Source: Bacillota bacterium (GTDB lineage Bacteria; Bacillota; Sulfobacillia; Symbiobacteriales; Symbiobacteriaceae). Taken from it: a DNA stretch of 7,770 nucleotides. The translations under genes and the position numbers were made by a program. The stretch covers positions 1-7,770 of the forward strand of contig JAQBPS010000329.1 in the NCBI GenBank assembly GCA_028287415.1, read 5' to 3'. The stretch's first letter is position 1. Every line of letters begins with the position of its first letter. The notes under the pieces were generated by a model that saw nothing but the letters and a program-made list of their open reading frames with translations, was not told the origin of the DNA and made no database searches. Below are positions 1-6,183 of this stretch, in pieces.

Positions 1-222
1 ACGCTGAAGCTGGATGGACTGGGGCGATCCGAACTCGTGACCAGTAGTACCTTTACGGACACCGCTAGCCTGTCGACCGAGGAGCGGAACGCTGCCGCCT
101 TCCTTCAGGCGTTGGGCATCGCCAGCCGCGGTGAACGGTTCCGCGGGAGTGCGCAACTGACACAGGCCGAGGCTGCGGCGTTCACGGTGCGTCTCATCAA
201 CCACCTGTCAGCCACCCGCTAG
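1..222 (+). CDS. C-terminal end of an SLH-domain (S-layer homology) protein, partial at left edge
   Basis: The reading frame is open from base 1 to the TAG at 220-222, so this is most likely the last 73 residues of a longer protein rather than a 61-residue protein starting at GTG 37; no good Shine-Dalgarno precedes that GTG. The visible part fits the end of an SLH domain: an F-x-D opening (TFTDTA), a helix ending in FLQALGI, then a short loop with ERFRGSAQ, the LTQAEAAAF segment corresponding to the usual TRAEFA motif, and a final helix VRLINHL. SLH domains anchor exported proteins to secondary cell-wall polymers in Gram-positive and some thermophilic bacteria, so the protein is probably at the cell surface. 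The catalytic or structural part lies outside the window. The family is assigned from the motif pattern only; the first T of the classical TRAE is kept but R is replaced by Q. Confidence 0.6.
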   Translation, partial: TLKLDGLGRSELVTSSTFTDTASLSTEERNAAAFLQALGIASRGERFRGSAQLTQAEAAAFTVRLINHLSATR

Positions 223-291
223 GCAGGGAGAACATTTTCGCCCGTCACGCCGTCTTAGTAGAGTAGAATGGGTGTGAAAGGGGGCGTGCAG

Positions 292-525
292 GTGCGCGGA
301 GATACTCTGCTGCTCTACCTGCTGCTGGCGGCGGTCATATACCTGATCTACAAGGTGCACCGGCTGGAACGGATGCTGGGCGAGGGGTCGCGGCGTCGCA
401 AACCTCTGCGCGGCGACCGGAAGGTGATCCCCATCCTCAAGGATGAGATCCCGCCAGGGCCCTTCAAGAGCGGCACCCGGCGCGATCGGGATCGCCCGTC
501 TCCGCCGACCGAGCCCGAGCGTTAG
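292..525 (+). CDS. Small single-span membrane protein of unknown function
   Basis: From GTG 292 this encodes 77 residues. Residues about 5-20 (TLLLYLLLAAVIYLIY) form one transmembrane helix. A basic, proline-rich tail of about 55 residues follows (RRRKPLR, KSGTRRDRDRP), which by the positive-inside rule should be cytoplasmic. I choose GTG 292 because AAAGGGGG lies 7 bases upstream at 277-284. The in-frame ATG at 268 has no comparable ribosome site and overlaps a -10-like TAGAAT (264-269), which would place transcription start only just upstream of the chosen ribosome site. Starting at 268 would add eight residues. The family is not recognised. The gene stops 8 bases before a hairpin shared with the convergent purA. 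Its short size and lack of motifs leave function open. Confidence 0.6.
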   Translation: MRGDTLLLYLLLAAVIYLIYKVHRLERMLGEGSRRRKPLRGDRKVIPILKDEIPPGPFKSGTRRDRDRPSPPTEPER

Positions 526-533
526 CGCAAAGA

Positions 534-566
534 AGCCCCCGTGACGGCCATGCCGTCACGGGGGCT
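534..566 (-). terminator. Intrinsic terminator of purA, probably bidirectional
   Basis: A perfect 15-bp inverted repeat (534-548 with 552-566) is separated by only three bases (CAT on plus, ATG on minus). On the minus strand it starts 11 bases after the purA stop codon and is followed by TTCTTTGC, a short U-rich tail. On the plus strand it follows the 292-525 gene by 8 bases but has no T-run afterwards, so termination in that direction is less certain. Confidence 0.85.
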
Positions 567-577
567 GGTCGCGTCCA

Positions 578-1846
578 CTAGAGTGCGAAGGTCGCACTCC
601 GCTCCGGGCCCACGGAGAGGATCTGCACCGGCACACCCACCAGCTCCTCAACTCGGCGGACATACTGGCGGGCGCCCTCCGGCAGCTCTCCGACCGAGCG
701 GGCCCCGCTCGTGGCGCCGCTCCAGCCCGGCACAGTCTCGAAGACCGGCGTCGCCTTGCGAAGCGTCCGCAGGGGCGGGACCGTGTTAACCACCTCGCCG
801 TCCACCCGGTAGCCTGTGCAGATCTGGAGCTCCGGCAGGCCGTCCAGCACATCCAGCTTGGTCAGCACGAGCCCGGTGACCCCGGCCACCTCCACTGAAA
901 ACCGGGTGGCGACGGCATCGAACCAGCCGCACCGCCGGGGGCGCCCGGTCACCACGCCGAATTCGCCGCCCTTGGTGCGCAGGTATTCGCCGACGGCCCC
1001 CTCCTGTTCACTGGGGAACGGGCCCTCGCCCACAGCGGTCGTGTAGGCCTTTGCCACACCCAGGATCTCGGTGATCGCCCAGGGCGGGACGCCGGCTCCG
1101 ACCGCGGCCGAGCCGGCCAGCGGGGAGGAGGAGGTGACGTACGGGTACGTGCCCCAGTCCGGGTCCCGCAGCACGCCGAGCTGCCCCTCAAGCAGGATCT
1201 GCTCGTCCCGGGAGAGGGCGCCCCGGACGAGGCCCAGGGAGTCGACAATGCGTTCCTTCAGCTGCTCGCCGTAACCCCAGTATTGCTCAATAACGGACTC
1301 AGCGTCGACGGCAGCCACCCCGTAGATGTTGACCAGCACCGGGTTGACGCCCTCCAGCGCCCAGCGGACCTTGTCGGCCAGCCAGTCCTTCTCCAGCAGG
1401 TCGGCCACCTGGAGGCCCCGGCGGGCAGCCTTGGCGGTAAACGCCGGCCCGACGCCTCGCAGCGTCGTGCCAATCTTGCGATCGCCTCGGGCCTCCTCTT
1501 CCAGCCGGTCGAGTTGGAGGTGCCAGGGCATCACCAGCGACGCCCGCTCTGCGATCGCCAGCCGCTCCGTGGTCACGCCCTGCCGCTCCAGGTCGGCGAT
1601 TTCACCGAGGAGGGTGGCCGGGTCAACGACCACGCCCGGCCCCAGCAGGCAGCGCACGCCCGGGTAGCAGATGCCGCTGGGGATCAGCCGGAACTTGAAG
1701 GTTCCCAGCGGGTTGACAATCGTATGGCCAGCGTTGGCCCCGCCCTGGTAGCGAATCACCAGATCAGACCGCTCCGCCAGATAGTCCACCATCTTGCCCT
1801 TGCCCTCATCGCCCCACTGTGCGCCGATCACCGCTGTAACCGCCAT
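578..1846 (-). CDS. purA: Adenylosuccinate synthetase (PurA), divergent at several active-site positions
   Basis: Adenylosuccinate synthetase joins IMP and aspartate using GTP, the first step from IMP to AMP, in the cytoplasm. The protein has 422 residues, near the usual 425-435. Family marks are WGDEGKGK at 11-18 (catalytic Asp13), QGGANAGHT at 34-42 (catalytic His41), GTTLRGVGPAF at 126-136, ARRGL at 141-145, GTYPYVTSS at 232-240, GEGPFPSE at 273-280, VVTGRPRR at 298-305 (aspartate-binding loop) and TKLD at 329-332 (guanine recognition). Several normally strong positions differ. The EGAQG motif reads EGQLG (220-224), so the IMP-contacting glutamine (Gln224 in E. coli) is Leu223. GGH/N is GGA, TTGRG is TTLRG, and the first Thr of TTGR is Val. 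AAGGAGCT lies 8 bases before the ATG, so the start is secure. The gene stands alone, divergent from a LysR regulator. It may be the housekeeping enzyme or a diverged paralogue. Confidence 0.93.
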   Translation of the reverse strand: MAVTAVIGAQWGDEGKGKMVDYLAERSDLVIRYQGGANAGHTIVNPLGTFKFRLIPSGICYPGVRCLLGPGVVVDPATLLGEIADLERQGVTTERLAIAERASLVMPWHLQLDRLEEEARGDRKIGTTLRGVGPAFTAKAARRGLQVADLLEKDWLADKVRWALEGVNPVLVNIYGVAAVDAESVIEQYWGYGEQLKERIVDSLGLVRGALSRDEQILLEGQLGVLRDPDWGTYPYVTSSSPLAGSAAVGAGVPPWAITEILGVAKAYTTAVGEGPFPSEQEGAVGEYLRTKGGEFGVVTGRPRRCGWFDAVATRFSVEVAGVTGLVLTKLDVLDGLPELQICTGYRVDGEVVNTVPPLRTLRKATPVFETVPGWSGATSGARSVGELPEGARQYVRRVEELVGVPVQILSVGPERSATFAL

Positions 1847-1896
1847 GGCCCATCAGCTCCTTCATCGTTCTGCCCGCTCATTGAACCACAGGAGGG

Positions 1897-1935
1897 GTAT
1901 TCCTTACTAATACAGAAACGTTATGTAGCTATAAC
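1897..1935. promoter_or_regulatory. Two LysR-box-like dyads between purA and the LysR gene
   Basis: The shared 107-bp intergenic region is conspicuously AT-rich and carries two imperfect palindromes. GTATT-N7-AATAC lies at 1897-1913 and GTTAT-N6-ATAAC at 1920-1935. Each contains the T-N11-A pattern typical of LysR-family operators (for example 1898/1910 and 1921/1933). Their centres are about 22-23 bp apart, roughly two helical turns, resembling the paired recognition and activation sites of such regulators. The downstream dyad ends 2 bases before the GGAGG of the LysR gene, so binding there would also suit autorepression. No strong -35/-10 pair could be fixed on either strand. The operator role is inferred from the dyads and the divergent gene layout. 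Confidence 0.5.
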
Positions 1936-1953
1936 TGGAGGTTAGAACTGGCG

Positions 1954-2853
1954 ATGATTAGAGGACTGGATACGTTGTGTCAAGTGGTGGCGGCGGGCAG
2001 TCTCAACATTGCGGCGGAGCGGCTGCACCTGTCGCAGCCCGCGGTCAGCAAGCAGATTCGGGCGCTGGAGGATGAACTCGGCGTGCAACTGCTATTCCGG
2101 GGCGCCCGGGGCGTGGAACTGACCCCGGTCGGGCGGCAGGTCCACCGCATGGCCCGCCGGGCGGTCGCCGCCATGGAGGGCTGCCGGCGGGTCGCCGAGG
2201 CCTGGAAGGCGCCGGAGCAGGGCCGGCTGGTGGTGGCAGCGGGGCTCACCCTTACGCTCTTCACCCTGCCGCCGGTCATTCAGACGTTCCGCACCCGAGT
2301 GCCCGGGGTCGGCCTGGAGGTGGTCACCGGCGACAGCCGCGAGTCCCTGGCCCGGCTGCTCGCGTTCGAGGCGGATGTTGCGCTGGTTACGTCACCGTCC
2401 CCGCACCCGGAGGTGCAGGCGGTGCCGCTGTTCGTCGACCCGCTGGTGCTGGTGGGGGCACGGGGCCAAGTGCTGCCGCGATCCGTCGGCGAGATCGCAA
2501 AGGCCGGCGCCCCGCTGATCTCCTTCAAGCGTGGCTCCGGCCTGCGGCAGTATGTGGACCAGGTGCTCGAGGGCCGGGGCGCCAGCCCGGGCGCAGTCAT
2601 GGAGTTCGACTCGATCGAGGCGATCAAGACGATGGTCGGGTTGGGGCTGGGTCTGGCCTTGCTCCCATGGTCCGCCGTGCGGGAGGATGCCGCCGCCGGG
2701 CGCCTCGTGGCTGCCCGCCTGACAGACTGGCCGGATGCGGGGCGCACGGTCACGCTGCTGCGGCGCCGGGCCGGGCTCCGCAGCGGGCCAGTCGGGCCGT
2801 TCACCAGCATTGCCCGGGAGGTCCTGTCGAAAATCCCAGGCGCCCAACCATGA
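1954..2853 (+). CDS. LysR-family transcriptional regulator
   Basis: The 299-residue length is typical of the family. The N-terminal winged helix-turn-helix is clear: AAGSLNIAAERLHLSQPAVS at 13-32, then KQIRALEDELGVQLLFR at 33-49 and the wing ending in ELTPVGR at 55-61. A linker helix leads to a substrate-binding-like effector domain from about 90. That domain includes the common SIEAIKTMVGLGLGLALLP stretch, which closes the second lobe. Such proteins bind as tetramers at T-N11-A sites and respond to a small-molecule co-inducer. The effector here cannot be read from sequence. GGAGG sits 12 bases before ATG 1954, slightly long but the start fits the family's usual N-terminus. It is divergent from purA, and the gap contains two candidate operator dyads, so purA and the gene itself are the first targets to consider. 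That regulatory link is an inference. Confidence 0.93.
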   Translation: MIRGLDTLCQVVAAGSLNIAAERLHLSQPAVSKQIRALEDELGVQLLFRGARGVELTPVGRQVHRMARRAVAAMEGCRRVAEAWKAPEQGRLVVAAGLTLTLFTLPPVIQTFRTRVPGVGLEVVTGDSRESLARLLAFEADVALVTSPSPHPEVQAVPLFVDPLVLVGARGQVLPRSVGEIAKAGAPLISFKRGSGLRQYVDQVLEGRGASPGAVMEFDSIEAIKTMVGLGLGLALLPWSAVREDAAAGRLVAARLTDWPDAGRTVTLLRRRAGLRSGPVGPFTSIAREVLSKIPGAQP

Positions 2854-2874
2854 CGAAGGGAAGTGTCCGCATGA

Positions 2875-3069
2875 ATGGGCGGCACCCGGTGGTTCGGCGA
2901 GATCGCAGCGACCGCCGTGGATGCCGACCATTCCTCCGCCATCATCGATGGGGATCAGATTCTCTACAGCTGCTCAACGTGCGCGGTGGTGCCCACTCAT
3001 TTCGGGTCACTGTCTACGAGCTGTAGCCCTTCGAAACGTTGCTATTCTGAAGGACGTCAAACACATTGA
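2875..3069 (+). CDS. Doubtful small ORF (64 aa), function unknown
   Basis: This occupies most of the gap after the LysR gene. The first 46 or so codons have mostly G or C in the third position (36 of 46 by hand count), like the real genes here, while the last part does not. The product begins MGGTRWFGEIAATAVDADH and contains a CSTC pair with further cysteines, but matches no family I recognise. GAAGGGAAG (2855-2863) precedes it by 11 bases, a little far. An overlapping 51-residue ORF from ATG 2871 in another frame has better spacing from the same site but poorer codon use. It could be a small protein, a decayed gene end, or simply the leader region of the next gene. Confidence 0.25.
   Translation: MGGTRWFGEIAATAVDADHSSAIIDGDQILYSCSTCAVVPTHFGSLSTSCSPSKRCYSEGRQTH
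2964..3026. repeat. Inverted repeat CTACAGCT ... AGCTGTAG
   Basis: Perfect 8-bp arms at 2964-2971 and 3019-3026 enclose 47 bases. A smaller stem lies inside (GTGCCC with GGG-T-CAC, one bulged base). In RNA this could fold as a branched leader upstream of the lipoprotein gene at 3095. No T-run follows, so it is not a standard terminator for the LysR gene. It may be chance. Confidence 0.3.
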
Positions 3070-3094
3070 CTGGTAACGCCGGGGGGGGACGATT

Positions 3095-3715
3095 GTGAAG
3101 CAGTTGTGCGCCTTGGTGGGGATCGCTGTCGTTCTGACGGGATGTGCTGCCACCGGGAAGGGGCTGGGGCCCGTTGGGACGCCGGCGACGGACAACCCGC
3201 CGGCCACCTGGAACGCGAAGCAGGCCCACCTGGTGTCACCAGCCACAGGGTGGGTTCTGGTGACCAGCGGCACGATTCAGGGAATGGTCGTTGTCCACAC
3301 CGTCGATGCAGGCGCGCATTGGCAACTGGTCTCCCGTGGCGGCGGCCCTGGTGGCACCCCGACCGCTCAGCATTTGCCCAACACCGAGTACGTCACAGGG
3401 GTTACCTTTCGGACTGCTGCGGAAGGATGGGTGACGGCGCGGTACCGCACCACCAACGATGTCGCCCTGTACCATACCGCGGACGCTGGCCGCACATGGC
3501 AGCGTCAGCCCATCGCCTATCCCGATACGGGCAGCAAGATCCACTACTGCGATGCCTTTCCGCCGCAGTTCATCGGCGCCGATCGCACCGCCGGTGTGCT
3601 GGTGCTGCAATGCAGGGGCACGCCGGAACCCGGGTGGGTGGCGGTGTACCGAGCTATGACTTTATCACTGCCGACCAGGGGTGGGCGCTCCTTGATCCGG
3701 GGGATTTGCAGATGA
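3095..3715 (+). CDS. Asp-box (YCF48/BNR-like) lipoprotein, N-terminal part of a frameshifted gene
   Basis: This frame gives 206 residues, of which about the first 186 look genuine. A lipoprotein signal peptide runs from MKQLCALVGIAVVL to the lipobox L14-T15-G16-C17, so the mature protein should be lipid-anchored outside the membrane. Two Asp-box motifs follow: HTVDAGAHW at 68-76 and HTADAGRTW at 127-135, with GW turns in between (GWV at 52-54 and 111-113). This pattern is that of beta-propeller proteins of the YCF48/sialidase-repeat type. These often act as assembly or binding factors; no enzyme activity can be assigned. GTG 3095 is preceded by a run of eight G (3081-3088) and A, 6-7 bases away. 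The last 20 residues (AMTLSLPTRG onward) are out-of-frame junk: the true continuation lies in another frame from about 3652 to 3885. Rejoined, the protein would have about 263 residues. Confidence 0.7.
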   Translation: MKQLCALVGIAVVLTGCAATGKGLGPVGTPATDNPPATWNAKQAHLVSPATGWVLVTSGTIQGMVVVHTVDAGAHWQLVSRGGGPGGTPTAQHLPNTEYVTGVTFRTAAEGWVTARYRTTNDVALYHTADAGRTWQRQPIAYPDTGSKIHYCDAFPPQFIGADRTAGVLVLQCRGTPEPGWVAVYRAMTLSLPTRGGRSLIRGICR

Positions 3716-3885
3716 CCAAGGACGGGGGCCGCACCTGGGCACAAGTGGCAAACCTGACCGCACAGTACGGCAAGATCGACTTTGCGGATCAGCAAACGGG
3801 ATGGCTCACAGACACCAGTGGGTCGCTGCAAGCTACGGCTGATGGGGGTCGCACCTGGACGTCGCTGAGCGTGGGCACCCGTTAG
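3652..3885 (+). pseudogene. C-terminal fragment of the Asp-box lipoprotein, out of frame
   Basis: From 3652 the frame one base back from the upstream part reads SYDFITADQGWALLDPG and then two more Asp-boxes, MTKDGGRTW and ATADGGRTW, ending at TAG 3883-3885. These four-motif spacings and the GWA/GWL turns continue the pattern of the 3095 gene directly. The natural join is VAVYR (ending near 3652) to SYDF, which needs one extra base, for example a lost G after 3651. There is no start codon with a ribosome site for this piece. It therefore exists only as a tail unless the shift is a sequencing error or is bypassed during translation. No slippery heptamer is evident at the junction. The fragment ends 13 bases from the end of the convergent DUF2332 gene, with no visible terminator between them. 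Confidence 0.75.
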
Positions 3886-3898
3886 CCCGGGAGCGCGC

Positions 3899-5005
3899 TT
3901 ACTCCAGCCAGCGCACCCAGGCCAGGTCCGGCGCCGCCTCCGCCAGATTCCGCACCGCCCGGTCCTCCTGGTCCGCCCAGCCAAACGTGTGCAGCCGCAG
4001 CGACAGCGTGGCGCTGCCCTGTGTGAACGGCTCCACTTGCAGCCACGCCAGCGGCTTGTAAGGCCGCAACTGCGCCGCGAGCTGCTGAATGGCGGACGTC
4101 ATGCGCACCCGCTGTTGTTCGGAGAGGTAAGGCCACAGCAGGGACTCGCAGAGGAACAACGTGTTGCCCTCGGGCATGGCGTTGTAGGTTTCCATCAGCA
4201 GAGCCGCCAGATCGTGCTCGACGGCGCCGGATCGGATCTCCGCCGCCCCGAACGTGGGGACCAGCGCCGCAGCGGCCCGCAGACGCTCCAGTGCGGCCAG
4301 CTCATCCGGCCAGAAGAAAGCCTCCCGGGCCTGGCGCTGGTCCGGATCGGTCAGATCCCCGGGCTCCTGGTCAAGCCCAACGCGGGCCACGACCGTCGGC
4401 ACCCCCCGGTCCAGGAGCCGCCGCACAGCACCATCCCGGTCCGCAACCGCAATCGCCAGGTGCAGCGGCGACTCGCCCAAGCCGGGGCCATCGCCAAACT
4501 GGTAAGCATAGCGGTCGAACCAGAGGTTCAGCCCGGCCCCGGCGCCCGCCTCCACCACCGAGAGCCCGCCCCCGAAGCGCTCCGTCACCGCCAGGGCGCC
4601 GAGCACAAAGGCGCTGCTGCGCCGCACCTCGGGGCGCTGCGGCTGCCAGGAGAGCATGAAGTCCAGGATCTCCTCCGGGCTGGCGGCAAGGGCGCCCTCG
4701 GCTGCCGCCACCAGCGCCGCCCGGTCAGTATCGCCATAGGTGCCGCCACATGACGGGAAGAAGCGCGCCAGCTCCGGCGCACCCCCGCCGAGTGCCAGGT
4801 GGTGCAGGCCCGCGATCATGAGCGCTGGGTTCGGGGTGACGACCGCCGTGATCCGAAAGAACCTGCTGAAAATGTCGATGACCCCTTGGCCAGGGGCGGC
4901 GCCCAGTCCCTCGCAGAGTGCGGCGCCCAGCGGCGAGATTTCCCGGCATTGGGCGGCCTGGGCGGCGAAAGCCTGCCGGAGATGCTGAAGCAGGATCGGA
5001 TCCAT
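3899..5005 (-). CDS. DUF2332 family protein
   Basis: The protein has 368 residues, similar to other DUF2332 members. The family pattern is recognisable. An N-terminal helical part contains SPLGAALCEGL (24-34) and TPNPALMIAGLHHLAL (57-72). A segment with RRSSAFVLGALAVTERF (128-144) comes next, then the glycine-rich VVEAGAGAGLNLWFDRYAY (150-168), and later VARVGLDQEPGDLTD and AREAFFWPDELAALERLRAA. The E-A-G-A-G-A-G segment after a beta strand resembles the SAM-binding motif I of Rossmann methyltransferases, so a methyltransferase-like fold is plausible, but no activity is established for the family to my knowledge. GAGGTGAT ends 5 bases before ATG 5005 and fixes the start. The gene diverges from the metallophosphoesterase gene and has no obvious partner. 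Confidence 0.8.
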   Translation of the reverse strand: MDPILLQHLRQAFAAQAAQCREISPLGAALCEGLGAAPGQGVIDIFSRFFRITAVVTPNPALMIAGLHHLALGGGAPELARFFPSCGGTYGDTDRAALVAAAEGALAASPEEILDFMLSWQPQRPEVRRSSAFVLGALAVTERFGGGLSVVEAGAGAGLNLWFDRYAYQFGDGPGLGESPLHLAIAVADRDGAVRRLLDRGVPTVVARVGLDQEPGDLTDPDQRQAREAFFWPDELAALERLRAAAALVPTFGAAEIRSGAVEHDLAALLMETYNAMPEGNTLFLCESLLWPYLSEQQRVRMTSAIQQLAAQLRPYKPLAWLQVEPFTQGSATLSLRLHTFGWADQEDRAVRNLAEAAPDLAWVRWLE

Positions 5006-5080
5006 CAGAGATCACCTCATGAAAAATGTCGCACCAGCGCACTTATGTGTTCGGCTTAGCGGATATCCGGCACCGTGGGG

Positions 5081-5086
5081 TAAAAT
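5081..5086 (+). promoter_or_regulatory. Possible -10 element upstream of the metallophosphoesterase gene
   Basis: TAAAAT matches the -10 consensus at five of six positions in the 146-bp divergent gap and would start transcription about 60 bases before ATG 5152. No convincing -35 hexamer stands at 16-18 bases upstream; the nearest is TTAGCG at a 19-base spacing. The rest of the gap shows no other feature I can support. Confidence 0.3.
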
Positions 5087-5151
5087 AGCAGTAGGACAGG
5101 CTCATCTTACCACGCCGCACACAGACCGGCGCTAGCACCGGAGGTGTCTGC

Positions 5152-6129
5152 ATGCTCAGCCGCCGTCATTTTCTGATCGGGGCCGCAACGGTGCTGGCCG
5201 CCTCCGCCACTGGCTGCCGCCTACGAGTGCCGACCCCGGCCACCGAGCCCGCAAAGCGGCTCCAGGCAGCGGAGCCGGTCGGGGAGCGCCCTTTCCGCAT
5301 CGCCCTGCTGTCAGATACGCACTGCCAGGAGTTGTCCCCCCTCGCCTCAGCGCCCGCCAACGCCAAGCTGATGCGGGCGGTCGCTGACTTCAAGACCTTC
5401 AAGCCAGACCTCTGGCTGTGCAATGGCGACGTCAGCGACGACGGTTTGCCGGGCCAGCATGCGGCCTTCAAGCGGATCCTCAGCGCCGTGGCGAGACCCG
5501 GTCAGATCATGGTCACCACGGGCAACCATGAGTTCTACGATAAGGGAACGCCCGATGACGTTGCCCTGACCCGGTTCCGTGAGGCGTTTGGCCTCAAGCA
5601 GGCTTACAACAACCGGATGGTGGGCGGCATCCACATGGTGATGCTCGCTGACGAGCAGTGGAAGACCGCGCCGAAGAACCCTGACTGGGCCTGGCTTATG
5701 CCGGAGCAGCTGCACTGGTTTGAACAGGTACTCCAGGAGCACCGGGACAGGTTCACGGTCGTTTGCCTTCACCAGCCCCTGCAGGAGACGGTGCTCTGGA
5801 GCCAGGGGAACAACAACTTCGGCGGCTGTGGCCAGGTGGCTGAGCTGCGGGCGATCCTGAAGCAGAATCCGCAGGTGAAGCTCTGGCTCTCGGGCCATAC
5901 CCATCAGCTGACCCAGCTTCAGGGCCAATCGCTGAAACAAGGTGAGGTCACCTTCGCCGCACTGGGCTCCACCTTTTATCTCTTCGACAGCAGCGGTGCC
6001 ACCAAGAACTTTGATGCCAGCGAGAGCCGCATGCTCGAGGTCTGGCCCGACCGGGTGCTCCTGCGCTCCCGCGACCACGCCAACCAGGCATGGTTCGACG
6101 GCCAGGACCTGACCCTGCGCCGGGCTTGA
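5152..6129 (+). CDS. Exported metallophosphoesterase with Tat-like lipoprotein signal
   Basis: This 325-residue calcineurin-like phosphoesterase shows all the metal-binding blocks in order: D55-x-H57 (SDTHC), GD93 in NGDVSDDG, GNHE at 124-127, H207 in VCLHQP, and GHTH at 248-251. Such enzymes hydrolyse phosphomono- or diesters with a two-metal centre; the substrate here is unknown. The N-terminus SRRHFLIG (3-10) has a twin-arginine pattern, followed by a hydrophobic stretch and a lipobox-like A-T-G-C22. Export folded through Tat and lipid anchoring outside the membrane are therefore likely, as fits a protein that loads metals in the cytoplasm. GGAGGTG (5140-5146) lies 5 bases before the ATG. 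The gene is monocistronic: it ends in a repeat array and an intrinsic terminator. Confidence 0.9.
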   Translation: MLSRRHFLIGAATVLAASATGCRLRVPTPATEPAKRLQAAEPVGERPFRIALLSDTHCQELSPLASAPANAKLMRAVADFKTFKPDLWLCNGDVSDDGLPGQHAAFKRILSAVARPGQIMVTTGNHEFYDKGTPDDVALTRFREAFGLKQAYNNRMVGGIHMVMLADEQWKTAPKNPDWAWLMPEQLHWFEQVLQEHRDRFTVVCLHQPLQETVLWSQGNNNFGGCGQVAELRAILKQNPQVKLWLSGHTHQLTQLQGQSLKQGEVTFAALGSTFYLFDSSGATKNFDASESRMLEVWPDRVLLRSRDHANQAWFDGQDLTLRRA

Positions 6130-6135
6130 CACCCG

Positions 6136-6183
6136 GACACACCAACGCCCAGACACACCAACGCCCAGACACACCAACGCCCG
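6136..6183 (+). repeat. Three tandem copies of a 16-bp repeat
   Basis: The unit GACACACCAACGCCCA occurs at 6136-6151 and 6152-6167, and a third time at 6168-6183 with only the last base changed to G. It lies immediately between the metallophosphoesterase stop codon and the terminator; the third copy runs into the terminator's left arm. On the plus strand the unit has eight C, six A, two G and no T, so the transcript here would be C-rich, U-free and unstructured. Confidence 0.9.

Noticed and set aside
37..222. Independent 61-aa protein starting at GTG 37
   Set aside because: The frame stays open to the window edge and the content is the end of an SLH domain, so it is a truncated view of a larger gene.
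1807..1846. PurZ-type (2-aminoadenylosuccinate synthetase) identity for the PurA protein
   Set aside because: As I recall the family, PurZ enzymes lack the catalytic Asp of WGDEGKGK; here Asp13 is intact, so ordinary PurA chemistry is favoured.
1283..1945. 220-aa plus-strand ORF antisense to purA
   Set aside because: It lies opposite the well-supported purA gene and has no family features; long antisense frames are expected in GC-rich coding DNA.
3640..3715. Programmed -1 frameshift in the lipoprotein gene
   Set aside because: No X-XXY-YYZ slippery heptamer or strong following structure is apparent at the junction; a one-base loss or sequence error explains it more simply.
3989..4753. 254-aa plus-strand ORF antisense to the DUF2332 gene
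   Set aside because: Low-complexity Arg/Gln/Pro-rich product, no ribosome site, opposite a recognisable family member.
5347..6177. 276-aa minus-strand ORF antisense to the metallophosphoesterase
   Set aside because: The plus-strand gene has every expected metal-binding motif; the antisense product has none and would start within the tandem repeat.
6136..6183. CRISPR-like array
   Set aside because: Units are 16 bp, directly abutting with no spacers, and no cas genes are present.
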